Positions 50,493 to 59,154 of a stretch of DNA of 64,000 nt are shown piece after piece (position 1 is the stretch's first letter; every line of letters begins with the position of its first letter). This DNA comes from Nocardiopsis sp. FIRDI 009 (GTDB taxonomy: Bacteria > Actinomycetota > Actinomycetes > Streptosporangiales > Streptosporangiaceae): positions 124,001-188,000 of the forward strand of contig NZ_QPNC01000019.1 in assembly GCF_003386285.1 (NCBI RefSeq), written 5' to 3'. The position numbers and the translations under genes are program-made. The notes beneath the pieces were generated by a model. The model had not been told where the DNA came from, did not search any database, and saw only the letters and a list, made by a program, of their open reading frames with translations.

Positions 50493-51320
50493 ATGCCCCC
50501 CAACTACGACCTCCTGCGCCAACGAGCGCGCGCACTCGCCGAGGTCACCGATCAGGACTGGCTCACCCCCAAACAGGCCACAAGGATCACCGGGTTGAGC
50601 AGGCACATCTTGCGCACCCGCGCCCGCTCAGGTGCTCTCATCGCGCACCGTCCGTCGTCTCGCCGCAACTACGCCTACCTGAAGCAATCCCTCCTGGACC
50701 TGGTCGCAGACACCGGACCGCTCACCATCTTCGATACCGCCCTGCGCATGGCCTCCAGTAACGGCACCGCCCTGGGCACCGACGCTCTACACGAAGAAGA
50801 GAAGGCCCTGTGCAACAGCGACGGCCACACCGGGACGTGCTGGCAACTGGACACCCGAAGCATGAACGACACCACCGACGAAGCGCTTCGATCATGGCTG
50901 CGTGGTCACTACCGGCACGCGCTGAACCTGCTGGCAGGACACCATTCACCACTGATGGAGCGGGTGGCCCTGCACACGAGCACGGGCACGACCGTTCACA
51001 CCGTATGGGCGCCCCAGGTCCCGATGACCCCGTACAACCAGCTCCAACTGGAGGCGTACCGCATCCAGGCCGCGGCGGGAATCCCCACCAGGGTCCTGCG
51101 CCCCTCCGATCGCAGCCACCTGGAGTACGAGCACACGCTGCCGCACCTGGTGGTCTACCCCGGGCGGTTCGTCTACGTGCTGCGCCACACCCCGCACGGC
51201 GGGAGCGACGGAGCGATCCGTCTTGACCATCCCGCGCTGGCGGACGGGCTCGCCGACCAGCTCCGTGACCTGTACGAGCGTGCGCTCCCCCTCGAACGAT
51301 TCGCGCGCCCCTACCTGTAA
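50493..51320 (+). CDS. helix-turn-helix protein with DUF6879-like C-terminal half
   Basis: A 275-residue protein. The N-terminus contains a MerR/excisionase-like helix-turn-helix (WLTPKQATRITGLSRHILRT, about residues 22-41). The region after residue about 120 resembles the sugar-isomerase/DUF6879-type fold, with NQLQLEAYRIQAAAGIPTRV and HLVVYPGRFVYVLRHTPHGG. It may be a DNA-binding partner of the neighbouring DUF6879 protein. ATG at 50493 behind GAGAAAG. Not assigned to a characterised family. Confidence 0.65.
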   Translation: MPPNYDLLRQRARALAEVTDQDWLTPKQATRITGLSRHILRTRARSGALIAHRPSSRRNYAYLKQSLLDLVADTGPLTIFDTALRMASSNGTALGTDALHEEEKALCNSDGHTGTCWQLDTRSMNDTTDEALRSWLRGHYRHALNLLAGHHSPLMERVALHTSTGTTVHTVWAPQVPMTPYNQLQLEAYRIQAAAGIPTRVLRPSDRSHLEYEHTLPHLVVYPGRFVYVLRHTPHGGSDGAIRLDHPALADGLADQLRDLYERALPLERFARPYL

Positions 51321-51338
51321 ACACTTCCGGGAAGGACA

Positions 51339-52307
51339 ATGGTGGAAGACCCGAACCTGCACGTGGCCCTGGTCAACATCCAGGACGGCGGCCGAGGCTA
51401 CGACCGTGTCGCCGAGTTCGTGGACCCGCTCTTCGCCCCGGTGACCACTCCTCCCGGGGTGGTCGTCGTCAACGAAGCCACCGGATGGCGGAACCGGGGG
51501 ATGCGGCGCGGCCTGGACGTCGCCCACCACCTGCGCACCCGCTACGGCCCCGCCTACCAGCTCCTGGTCGGGCACCTCGACCGATCCGACCACCCGCCCG
51601 CGATCCTGTACGACCCGGACGTGCTCACCCTGAGGGAGTGGCGGCACCCCACCACCAACACGACGGTCGCCTCCCACAACCTCGCGACCTTCACCACCCG
51701 GTGGGGTGAGCTGTCGATCCTGCCCCAGCACTGGCACCCCTGGGACGCCAACACCCGGCTCCACGAAGCACACCAGGTCCGCGGAGTCGTCGCGAACCGG
51801 CCCAGGGTGATGGTGGTCGGGGATCTCAACTCCACCTGCTCCGGTCCGGGCGAACTGTGGCCACGCAAGGACTGGGACACCATCCCCGTCGCGAAGCGGC
51901 ACGAGAAGGGATGGCAGCCCGGCGGTCCCGAAGGCGCGTGGGAGCCGCGCACCGACGCCCTGGACCACCTCATCGGCACCTGGAACCCCACCACCGGAAC
52001 CCGGGTCGGCGGAGCCGGTTTGGCCACGGTCGTGGAACTCGACTGGCAGCGCCGTGGTTGTCCTCCCGGTGACCGGTTCGCGGCGACCACGAACACCCCG
52101 CCCGAGCGGGGCGGCGGCATGGTGATCGACCACGGGCTGCTCACCCGGGACCTGTGGGAGACCGTGGTGGCGGGCTCCTACCAGGTCCACGTCCCCCCGG
52201 CGGGGCGGCAGGTGAGCGACCACCGGCTCGTCACCTGGACGCTGCGCCTCGACCAGACGGGCGCTGACGCCGCCCCGGCGCGCGCGACACAGGGGGTGGC
52301 GCGGTGA
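51339..52307 (+). CDS. endonuclease/exonuclease/phosphatase (EEP)-fold protein
   Basis: A 322-residue EEP-superfamily hydrolase with no signal peptide. The metal-binding Glu is in VVVVNEATGW, the Asp-x-Asn in MVVGDLNSTCSG, and the terminal Asp-His in QVSDHRLVTW. The first catalytic His region is less clear (ILPQHWHPWD). Members cut DNA or RNA phosphodiesters or act on inositol or sphingolipid phosphates. It is the seventh gene of the HATPase operon and its stop overlaps the next GTG. A nucleic-acid target would fit an accessory element, but that is speculation. Confidence 0.8.
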   Translation: MVEDPNLHVALVNIQDGGRGYDRVAEFVDPLFAPVTTPPGVVVVNEATGWRNRGMRRGLDVAHHLRTRYGPAYQLLVGHLDRSDHPPAILYDPDVLTLREWRHPTTNTTVASHNLATFTTRWGELSILPQHWHPWDANTRLHEAHQVRGVVANRPRVMVVGDLNSTCSGPGELWPRKDWDTIPVAKRHEKGWQPGGPEGAWEPRTDALDHLIGTWNPTTGTRVGGAGLATVVELDWQRRGCPPGDRFAATTNTPPERGGGMVIDHGLLTRDLWETVVAGSYQVHVPPAGRQVSDHRLVTWTLRLDQTGADAAPARATQGVAR

Positions 52308-52618
52308 CCTCGAACGCCGTCACCGGCATCCTCGCCGCCCTGCCCGCCCACGTTGAGCGCGCCGCCCGGTTTCCGGCCGCCCACCCCGGCCCGCACCTGA
52401 CTGTCGGCTTGGCAGCGGGCATCCCGGGCACCTGTCCCGACGACGCCCGCCGCCTGCTGCACGAGCTGGTGGACGCTGAACTGGTCACGGACCTGGGCGG
52501 CGGCCGGTGGACCCACCACCAGCTCACCGCCGCCGCGCTCGACAACGCCCTGGACCCCGGGCTACGCGGGGTCGTCATGGACACGATCGGCCAGCACTAC
52601 CGAACCCGGGCAGCCGTC
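52304..52618 (+). pseudogene. 3'-truncated hypothetical gene at island right flank
   Basis: The frame starting with the GTG that overlaps the EEP gene encodes about 105 plausible residues (ILAALPAHVERAARFPAAHP, then a winged-helix-like RRLLHELVDAELVTDLGGGR, ending DTIGQHYRTRAAVAR). At about 52619 the direct-repeat sequence begins and the continuing frame becomes Trp/Arg-rich junk, stopping only at 52939. The original 3' end seems to have been replaced by the repeat. The first part may be a winged-helix protein. Confidence 0.55.
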
Positions 52619-52619
52619 G

Positions 52620-52854
52620 CGCGTGCGGGGTGCTGGCGGGCGTGCGCGGTGTCGTGGACGCGGAGGCGGGTGCGGCGGCCCGGGAGAGTTTCGAGCGGCG
52701 GCGGCCCAAGCGGTGGGCCAGGTACCCGGACGATCCGCTCGGGCAGGTGGTCGAACGCGTCCTGGAGGGTCGTGTGGAGGCGGAGGAGGGGCGGGGAGCC
52801 GACGTCGAGCGGTTGCGGCGCCTGCGGGAGCGGATGCGTCGACCGGACCGGTGA
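52620..52854 (+). repeat. direct repeat, right copy, with decayed gene fragment
   Basis: This copy matches 38351-38464 at both ends (1 mismatch in 50, 6 in 64) and has an extra 120 bases in the middle. In the frame ending at the TGA at 52852-52854 it encodes AGVRGVVDAEAGAAARESFE, RRPKRWARYPDDPLGQVVER and RLRRLRERMRRPDR, the C-terminal part of the gene whose N-terminal half survives in the left copy. It has no start codon of its own. Confidence 0.85.
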
Positions 52855-52860
52855 CCGCGG

Positions 52861-53049
52861 TCAGTCGTCGCGGACGTGCTCGGTCTCCACGGACTCGAAG
52901 AAGGGGTCCACCTGGCGCAGGCGCTCCTGGATCACGTGAGCCAGGTACGGACCGAGGTCCTCGTCGTCCGCCAACCCGTGGTCGGTCCGGAACCTCTCCT
53001 CCTGCTCGGGTTCCATCGTGATCTGGATGCCCACCTTGCACAGCCGCAT
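52861..53049 (-). CDS. small acidic hypothetical protein
   Basis: A 62-residue protein, MRLCKVGIQITMEPEQEERF followed by acidic helices (TDHGLADDEDLGPYLAHVIQ) and an acidic C-terminus. The pattern of a short strand followed by helices is like small ribbon-helix-helix proteins, but I cannot confirm this. Its stop is seven bases from the end of the right repeat, so it is the first gene outside the island. Confidence 0.5.
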   Translation of the reverse strand: MRLCKVGIQITMEPEQEERFRTDHGLADDEDLGPYLAHVIQERLRQVDPFFESVETEHVRDD

Positions 53050-53161
53050 GGAACCAGCGTAGGACGGACCGGCGCTGGCGAGGGTCGTACACGCGGGCGG
53101 TCCCACCTCGTGTGTCCGACGACCGTTCCCGTCCCGGGGCGGGCGGATCGAGCGGAACGTC

Positions 53162-53608
53162 TCACGTGCCCGGAACGGAGCGAGGGGGCGCGGTGAGTGC
53201 GGCCAGCCACACGCCGCGGTGGCGCTCGGCGTAGTCGGCCGCCGGCCCCCAGTGGTCGGCGCGTCCTTCGGCGTGCGGCCGCGCCCACGGTCGGCGGCCG
53301 GTCCGCGCGCCCGCCACCAGCAGGTCGTGCATACCGCGCACCTCGTGCAGGGTCGCGTCGGGCAACTCCCGGCGCTGGGCGCCGTCGCACCCGTACCCGT
53401 CCGCCAGCGCCCGCAGCCTGGCGGCGTCACGCGCGGGGGAGCCGTCCGGGTACAGCGGCACGAACCCGTGGGCGGCGTAGCCCAGGTCGCCCAGACGGGT
53501 GCCCGGCCCGGCGTTGTCCCAGTCGATGAACGTCCACGCGCCGGAGACGTTGCCGCCGTCCAGAGCCTCCTCGTCGGGCGCCTCACCCACGGTGTCGTCC
53601 ACGCGGTC
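53162..53608 (-). pseudogene. C-terminal fragment of an APH-type phosphotransferase
   Basis: The minus strand encodes the metal-binding and C-terminal part of an aminoglycoside-phosphotransferase-fold kinase: WTFIDWDNAGPGTRLGDLGY, then AAHGFVPLYPDG, and a helical tail. The catalytic HGD loop and whole N-lobe are absent, and upstream sequence in the frame is not homologous. The relic is not close to the intact kinase at 39217-40116. Confidence 0.7.
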
Positions 53609-53811
53609 CAGTGTCGTCCGGCCAGGCGGGCACCGCACCCGGTTTTCTCCGCCTCCGGCTGACGGCGCCCCTCCGGACCAGGCGGTGTGCGCGGCGGGGC
53701 CCGCACACGGGGAAACACCTCCCCGCTGCCATCGGCCGTTCGAGGAGAGGTCCACCCACCCCTGACGGTCCGGGTGGGGACGGGGAGGCCGCCCCCGCCG
53801 TCCTCCCGGGT

Positions 53812-54186
53812 CTAGGACGCCCACGTCTCCAGGGTGAGCAGGTCCCGCATCGACACCATGCCGACCACGCGCCCCTCGTCGACCACCGGAAGGTGGCGGA
53901 TGCCCGCCTCCAGCATCCGGCGCGCCACCTCACGCGAGTCCTCGCCCAGGCCGGCCGTCTCGATCTCCGTCGAGGCGTGGTCGGCCGCGCTCTCGGAGGT
54001 CGGAGCGAACGCCGTGACCAGAGCCCGCACCAGGTCGCGTTCGGTGATGATCCCGATGACCCGGTCACCGTCGAACACGGCCAGGGAGCCGACGTTCTCC
54101 TCCACCATGCGCTGTGCCGCGTCGACCAACCGGTCCCCCACCTGGCAGCCGAGGATGGTCGGACGGTAGACGTTGCTGATGAGCAT
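53812..54186 (-). CDS. CBS-domain pair protein
   Basis: A 124-residue protein made of two CBS motifs: NVGSLAVFDGDRVIGIITER then DLVRAL, and HLPVVDEGRVVGMVSMRDLL. The tandem forms a Bateman module that binds adenosyl ligands (AMP, ATP, SAM). The ATG at 54186 follows GGGAGGA. It diverges from a PRPP-synthetase-like gene, so it may sense nucleotides for that step. Stand-alone CBS proteins of this size are also common hypoxia- or stress-induced proteins. Confidence 0.85.
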   Translation of the reverse strand: MLISNVYRPTILGCQVGDRLVDAAQRMVEENVGSLAVFDGDRVIGIITERDLVRALVTAFAPTSESAADHASTEIETAGLGEDSREVARRMLEAGIRHLPVVDEGRVVGMVSMRDLLTLETWAS

Positions 54187-54349
54187 GTGTCCTCCCGGCA
54201 CGCGTTCCCCACGTTCTCGCTCGTGTCCAGCCTCCTCGACGTGGGAACACCCCGGGTAGAGACCTCGGTTCACCGTCCGGGGGACCTTCGGCCCTTCGCC
54301 GCGAACCCGCCCGGTGTCGGTCCTTCCCAGAACCGTGAGGAGGCGGGCG

Positions 54350-55285
54350 ATGTCCACTCGGATCGTGTCCGGGACGGCGCACCACACCCTCGCCGAGGCC
54401 GTCGCGTCCGCCCTGGACGCCGAACTGGCGGCCTGCGAGGTGGAGCGGTTCCCCGACGGTGAGTTGCGCCCGGTGGTGGAGCGCGTGCGGGGCGACGACG
54501 TCTACGTGGTCCAGCCCACCGGCCCCCCGGTGGGTGAGCACCTGGTCGAGCTGCTGCTCCTGTTGGACGCGTGCCGCCGGGGCGGGGCGCGGACGAGCAC
54601 CGCGGTCGTCTCCTACTTCGGCTACGCCCGGCAGGACCGCCGCGGCCGGGCGGGCGAGGCGGTGGGCTCCAGGGTGGTGGCCGACACCCTGGCGTCGGCG
54701 GGGGCGGACCGGCTGGTCGTGGTCGATCCGCACACCGTCGCGTTGGAGGCCATGTGCGCCATGCCGGTGGAGATGCTGACGTCCGTGCCGGTCCTGGTCG
54801 AGGCGCTCGCGGAGGAGACACCCGACACCGCCGTGGTGGTGGCGCCCGACCTCGGCGCGGCCAAACTCGCCGAGCACTACGCCGGGCGGCTGGGGCTGCC
54901 GGTCGCCGTGGTGCGCAAGAGGCGGCTGAGCGGTGAGGCCGTCCGGGCCGGGGAGGTGGCCGGCGAGGTGGCCGGTCGGCCCGCGGTCGTCGTGGACGAC
55001 ATGATCAGCACCGGCGGGACGATCGAGGCGGCCGTGGACGTCCTCCTCGCCCACGGGGCGCTGGCCGACGTCACCGTGGCCGCGACCCACGGGTTGTTGG
55101 TGGGCACCGCCCACGACCGGCTCGAACGGCTGCCGATCCGCCGCCTGTTCGTCACCGACACCCTCCCCGGGTGTCGGGAGCGGGCGCCGCGCGTCCGGGT
55201 CTGCTCCGTCGCGCCGCTGCTCGCCGACGCCATCGGCCGCCTGCGCGACGACGAGCCCCTGGACGCCCTGATGGTCCACGGGTGA
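54350..55285 (+). CDS. ribose-phosphate pyrophosphokinase paralogue
   Basis: A 311-residue PRPP-synthetase-fold protein. The N-terminal domain has SYFGYARQDRRGR, and the C-terminal PRPP loop VVVDDMISTGGTI is intact. The canonical ATP-loop and DLHA motif of housekeeping Prs are altered: the post-ARQDR region reads RAGEAVGSRVVAD, and DPHTVALEA replaces DLHAxQIQ. It is therefore probably a secondary synthetase or a non-catalytic homologue. The ATG at 54350 follows GAGGAGG. Divergent from the CBS protein. Confidence 0.8.
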   Translation: MSTRIVSGTAHHTLAEAVASALDAELAACEVERFPDGELRPVVERVRGDDVYVVQPTGPPVGEHLVELLLLLDACRRGGARTSTAVVSYFGYARQDRRGRAGEAVGSRVVADTLASAGADRLVVVDPHTVALEAMCAMPVEMLTSVPVLVEALAEETPDTAVVVAPDLGAAKLAEHYAGRLGLPVAVVRKRRLSGEAVRAGEVAGEVAGRPAVVVDDMISTGGTIEAAVDVLLAHGALADVTVAATHGLLVGTAHDRLERLPIRRLFVTDTLPGCRERAPRVRVCSVAPLLADAIGRLRDDEPLDALMVHG

Positions 55286-56181
55286 GGCGCGGACGTGGGG
55301 ACGGGGGCACCGACGGCGGTCAGGCGGGGGCGCGGTGGACGCCGCGGCGCGAGCATCGGTGCGGGTGTGCGCGACGGAGCGCCCGGGAGAGCGAAGGCGT
55401 GAAAATCCGCGGTCTTTCAGCGGGGGTTCCTTCGCCGTGGCGAAAGCGTCCCCCGCGGGGCGGTGGAGGGGCAGGAGTTCGCTCGCTCCGCACGGTTCCC
55501 TCCCCGAGTTCCGGGGAAGCGTGACTTTGGTCCCGACACGGACGTTTTTCTTGGCATTCAACCGGAAGAACAGAAAATTCGAGTGATCGACAGCTCCGGG
55601 GATCGCGCGGACGGGGTTCGTCCGTTCGCCTGCCCCTCGGGCGCGGTCGGATATCCCGACCCACCCCGTCGTCCGGGTGGCGTCCTCGGGGCGCGCGCTC
55701 GGAGGTTCTCCGAGTCCGCGGAATTGTCCCACGACGCACCTCCGAGGGGCCTCCCCGCGGCTCCCGGGGCTGTGACCCGCGATGACTTCCCTGTTCACAG
55801 CTTTTTGCAGTGTTCACAAACTTCACATACGTGCATGTAGTAGACAAAAAGTCATTATCCGAAAAAGGTAATAGAAAGGACTTCTTGTTGCTTTTGGGTG
55901 TCCTTGTGCGTTGCGTCTTCGGACGTCGAACTCCTTCACCCCAGGGGGAGTCGGCAAGGTCCCGTGTTCGCCCTGGGGGAGGCGCGCTTCTCGTGAATCC
56001 GCTGGGCGGGAGCGGTGGATGTGCGCGGTGACTCCGGAGGGGCGCCCGCTTGCCTCCTCCGTAAGTTAATTGTGAGTAGCCAATGACCCGAAAAAAGTGC
56101 ATGTAAAGGTATGGACTCAGAGATAACCCCTATGTCACTATCTGGAATGCCGCTGACCGAGACAGACGCGAGGGAGTCCGT
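55286..56181 (+). promoter_or_regulatory. long, partly AT-rich region upstream of lanthipeptide cluster
   Basis: Nearly 900 bases without a supported gene. From about 55790 to 56160 the composition drops well below the window average, the most AT-rich part of the whole window. TTCACA occurs at 55794, 55813 and 55822. Such regions before ram/amf clusters hold the RamR/AmfR-dependent promoter, but no ramR-like gene is in the window and I cannot define its binding site. Confidence 0.4.
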
Positions 56182-58836
56182 GTGATCAAGGGGTACGGTG
56201 TGTTCTGCGACGCCGACCGCTACTTCTACGACACGCCCCACCGTCTCTGGCCGGGCTCCGGCGCATCCGGGGCGGTCGGCGAACGCGACCGGGCCTTCGA
56301 GGCGGCCGAGCGGCCGGTGCCCGAAGGATGGCAGAGCCACCGCGTGGGCGACTGGTTGGCGCTGCGCCCCGTCGAGCACCGACTCCCGGACCAGGGATGG
56401 AAGATCCACGTCTCCGCCTGCCTGGACAACGCGGAATCGATCCTGGCCCGGGTCTGGGACTTCTGCGTGGCGCGGGGGGTCTCCTTCAAGTTCGTCCCCA
56501 CCCGCTATCTGCTGCACAACCGGAACGCCAAGTACGCCGACCGCGGGGGCAGCGGGAAGTTCGTCACGGTCTACCCGGCCGACGACGGCGAGTGCGCCTC
56601 GATCGCGGCCGGTCTGGACGCGCTCGTGGGCGGTGAACCCGGCCCTTACATCCTCAGCGACCTGCGCTGGAACGCGGGCCCGGTGTATCTGCGCTACGGG
56701 AGTTTCACCCGCAGGCACTGCTACGACGAGCACGGCGAGCCGGTGCCCGCCCTGGCGAACGCCGACGGCGTGCTCGTGCCCGACCGGCGCGGACCGGTCT
56801 TCCAGACGCCGGAGTGGGTGACCGTCCCCGACTTCCTGCGCCCGCACCTGGAGGCGCGCGCCGCCGTCGACGTCACCGGACTGCCGTACGACATCGAGCG
56901 GGCCCTGCACTTCTCCAACGGCGGCGGGGTCTACGCCGGTCGGGACCGCCGCACCGGTGAGACCGTCGTACTCAAGGAGGCCCGCCCGCACGCCGGTCTG
57001 GCCTCCGACGGCGCCGACGCGGTGCGCCGCCTGGAACGGGAGCGCGCGGCCCTGGAGCGGCTCTCCGGCCTGGCCTGTACCCCCGAGGTCAAGGACGCCT
57101 TCACCCTGGGCGACCACCGCTTCCTGGTGATGGAGTACGTCCACGGCAGGCCGTTGAACTCCTTCTTCGCGCACCGACACCCGCTGGTCGAGGCCGACCC
57201 GCCCCCGGAGGGGCTGCGGGAGTACGCCCGGTGGGCGATGCGCCTGCACGGCCTGGTGGAGGAGGCCGTCGAAGCGGTGCACGGGCGCGGCATCGTCTTC
57301 AACGACCTGCACCTGTTCAACATCATGGTCGCCGAGGACGAGTCCTCGGTGACGCTGCTGGACTTCGAGGCCGCACGCGACGCCGACGAGGACGGCCGTC
57401 AGACGGTCGCCAACCCGGGGTTCGTCGCCCCGCGCGGTCACCGGGGCTTCGACGTGGACCGGTACGCCCTGGCCTGCCTGCGCCTCGCCCTCTTCCTCCC
57501 CCTGACCAACCTGCTCGCCGTGGACAGGGACAAGGCCCGGCACCTGGCCGAGGAGGCCGCGCGCGTCTTCCCCGAGGCCCGGGAGTTCCTGGAGCTCGGG
57601 GTGGCGGAGATCCTGCGCGATCCGAACGGCGGACGGCACGCGGAGGCGACCCTCGCGGAGGCCGGCGCGCCGGTCGCCGGCGAGCACGACCCCTACCCGC
57701 CGGTCGAGCCGGGGGACTGGCCGCGCAGCCGGGACTCGATGGTCGGCGCCATCCTCGCCTCGGCCACCCCCGACCGGGACGACCGCTACTTCCCCGGTGA
57801 CATCGCCCAGTTCTCCGCGCCGGGCGGCGGCCTCTCCTTCGGCCACGGCGCGGCCGGGGTGCTCTACGCCCTCGCCGAGAGCGGCGCCGCGCGGTGCCCC
57901 GACGCCGAGGAATGGCTGGTGCGGCACAGCAAGGAACCGGCGTCAGGCACCCCGCTGGGCTTCTACGACGGCCTCTCGGGGATCTCGTGGACCCTGAACC
58001 GCCTCGGCCACCGGGAGCCCGCCCTGGCGCTGGCCGAGCTGGTCCTGGCACAGCCGTGGGAGGGGATCGGCCCCGGGCTGTACGGCGGGACCGCCGGACT
58101 CGGACTGGCCCTGGACTCCCTGGCCGCCGACACGGGGGAGACGGACCTGTGCTCGGGCGCGCTGCGCTGCGCGGAGCTGGCCGCGCACGGTTTTCTGGAC
58201 GCCCCGCCCGAGCGGCGCCGCGCCGGACTGCTGTACGGGGGCGCGGGCGTGGCCCTGCTCTGCACGCGCCTGTACGAGCGCACCGGTGACGGCGCCCTGC
58301 TCGACCTGGCCCGGCGGGCACTCCAGGCCGACCTGGACCGCTGCGTCACCAGTGCCTTCGGCACCCTCCAGGTGGACGAGGGGTGGCGGACCATGCCCTA
58401 TCTCGGCGCGGGCAGCGTCGGCGTCGGGATCGTGCTGGACGACTACCTGGAGCACCGCCCCGACGAGGCGTTCGAGCGGGTCCGACCCGAGATCGTCCGG
58501 GCCGCGCAGGCGGGTTTCTACGCCCAGTCCGGCCTCTTCCGCGGCCTGGCGGGCATGGTCCTCTACCTGAGCCGGACGACCGCCCCCGGAATCGGGTCCG
58601 CGGACGTTCGCCGTCAGATCGACGCCCTGTCCCGGTACGCCATGCGCTACCGGGGCCACCTGGCCTTCCCCGGCGAGCAGCTGATGCGGCTCTCCAACGA
58701 CCTCTCCACGGGCACCGCGGGCTGCCTCCTCGCGCTCGCCTCGGCGCAGCGCGGACAGCCCGCCCAGTTGCCCTTCCTTCCTCCGCTACGGCGGACCCAG
58801 AACCGGCCACTGCCATGGTCCGGAACAACTGAATAG
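56182..58836 (+). CDS. ramC: class III lanthionine synthetase (LanKC, RamC/AmfT-like)
   Basis: An 884-residue trifunctional enzyme that phosphorylates Ser/Thr in the precursor, eliminates phosphate and cyclises onto cysteine. Residues about 1-210 are the lyase-like region. Residues about 225-420 are a Ser/Thr-kinase domain with the lysine in VVLKEARPHAG, catalytic loop IVFNDLHLFNIMV and metal motif LLDFEAA. Residues about 540-860 are a LanC-like cyclase with GFYDGLSGISW, GLYGGTAGLGLAL and GLLYGGAGVALL. As in class III enzymes, the Cys/His zinc ligands of LanC are not evident. The GTG at 56182 follows GAGGGAG. The precursor gene lies 37 bases on. Confidence 0.93.
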   Translation: MIKGYGVFCDADRYFYDTPHRLWPGSGASGAVGERDRAFEAAERPVPEGWQSHRVGDWLALRPVEHRLPDQGWKIHVSACLDNAESILARVWDFCVARGVSFKFVPTRYLLHNRNAKYADRGGSGKFVTVYPADDGECASIAAGLDALVGGEPGPYILSDLRWNAGPVYLRYGSFTRRHCYDEHGEPVPALANADGVLVPDRRGPVFQTPEWVTVPDFLRPHLEARAAVDVTGLPYDIERALHFSNGGGVYAGRDRRTGETVVLKEARPHAGLASDGADAVRRLERERAALERLSGLACTPEVKDAFTLGDHRFLVMEYVHGRPLNSFFAHRHPLVEADPPPEGLREYARWAMRLHGLVEEAVEAVHGRGIVFNDLHLFNIMVAEDESSVTLLDFEAARDADEDGRQTVANPGFVAPRGHRGFDVDRYALACLRLALFLPLTNLLAVDRDKARHLAEEAARVFPEAREFLELGVAEILRDPNGGRHAEATLAEAGAPVAGEHDPYPPVEPGDWPRSRDSMVGAILASATPDRDDRYFPGDIAQFSAPGGGLSFGHGAAGVLYALAESGAARCPDAEEWLVRHSKEPASGTPLGFYDGLSGISWTLNRLGHREPALALAELVLAQPWEGIGPGLYGGTAGLGLALDSLAADTGETDLCSGALRCAELAAHGFLDAPPERRRAGLLYGGAGVALLCTRLYERTGDGALLDLARRALQADLDRCVTSAFGTLQVDEGWRTMPYLGAGSVGVGIVLDDYLEHRPDEAFERVRPEIVRAAQAGFYAQSGLFRGLAGMVLYLSRTTAPGIGSADVRRQIDALSRYAMRYRGHLAFPGEQLMRLSNDLSTGTAGCLLALASAQRGQPAQLPFLPPLRRTQNRPLPWSGTTE

Positions 58837-58873
58837 AAGAGATGGAACAGAACCGAAGGAAAGGATACCAGTC

Positions 58874-58999
58874 ATGACCCTCCTCGACCTGCAGTCCCTG
58901 GAGACCGTGAAGGACGAGGTGCACGGCGAGGTCGCCGGCACCAGCACCGCCAGCCTCACGCTGTGCGGCGACAGCAGCCTGAGCGTCACCACCTGCTAG
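58874..58999 (+). CDS. ramS: class III lanthipeptide precursor (SapB/AmfS-like)
   Basis: A 41-residue precursor. The leader starts MTLLDLQSLE, matching the conserved LxDLQxME recognition motif of RamS/AmfS, and continues to about VAG. The core (about 20 residues) contains TASLTLC and GDSSLSVTTC. This is the two-ring pattern of SapB, with Ser dehydrated and closed onto each Cys. Only a few core residues differ from Streptomyces SapB as I know it, so a morphogenetic surfactant peptide is likely. GAAAGGA lies upstream of the ATG at 58874. Confidence 0.92.
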   Translation: MTLLDLQSLETVKDEVHGEVAGTSTASLTLCGDSSLSVTTC

Positions 59000-59031
59000 G
59001 GGCCGGCCGCGGATGAGCGCGGCGTGACCGA

Positions 59032-59061
59032 GCCGTGGGGCCGTGAACCCGGCCCCACGGC
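59032..59061 (+). terminator. hairpin after precursor gene
   Basis: GCCGTGGGGCCG and CGGCCCCACGGC form a perfect 12-bp stem with a 6-base loop, 32 bases after the precursor stop. It should reduce read-through so that precursor exceeds exporter. Confidence 0.65.
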
Positions 59062-59090
59062 GCCGGGTCCGGTGCACGGACCCCCTCGCG

Positions 59091-59120
59091 GCCCGGCTGC
59101 GCCGATCGGCGCAGCCGGGC
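59091..59120 (+). terminator. second hairpin before exporter genes
   Basis: GCCCGGCTGCGCC (59091-59103) and GGCGCAGCCGGGC (59108-59120) form a perfect 13-bp stem with a GATC loop. It follows the first hairpin by 29 bases, a tandem attenuator between precursor and exporter. Confidence 0.6.
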
Positions 59121-59154
59121 TCCCCCGCCACGAGCCACGCAGGAAGGCTGCCGG

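Noticed and set aside
55810-56031. A 73-codon frame in the AT-rich region before the lanthipeptide cluster
   Set aside because: No convincing ribosome-binding site, a non-natural amino-acid mix in its second half and no recognisable family.
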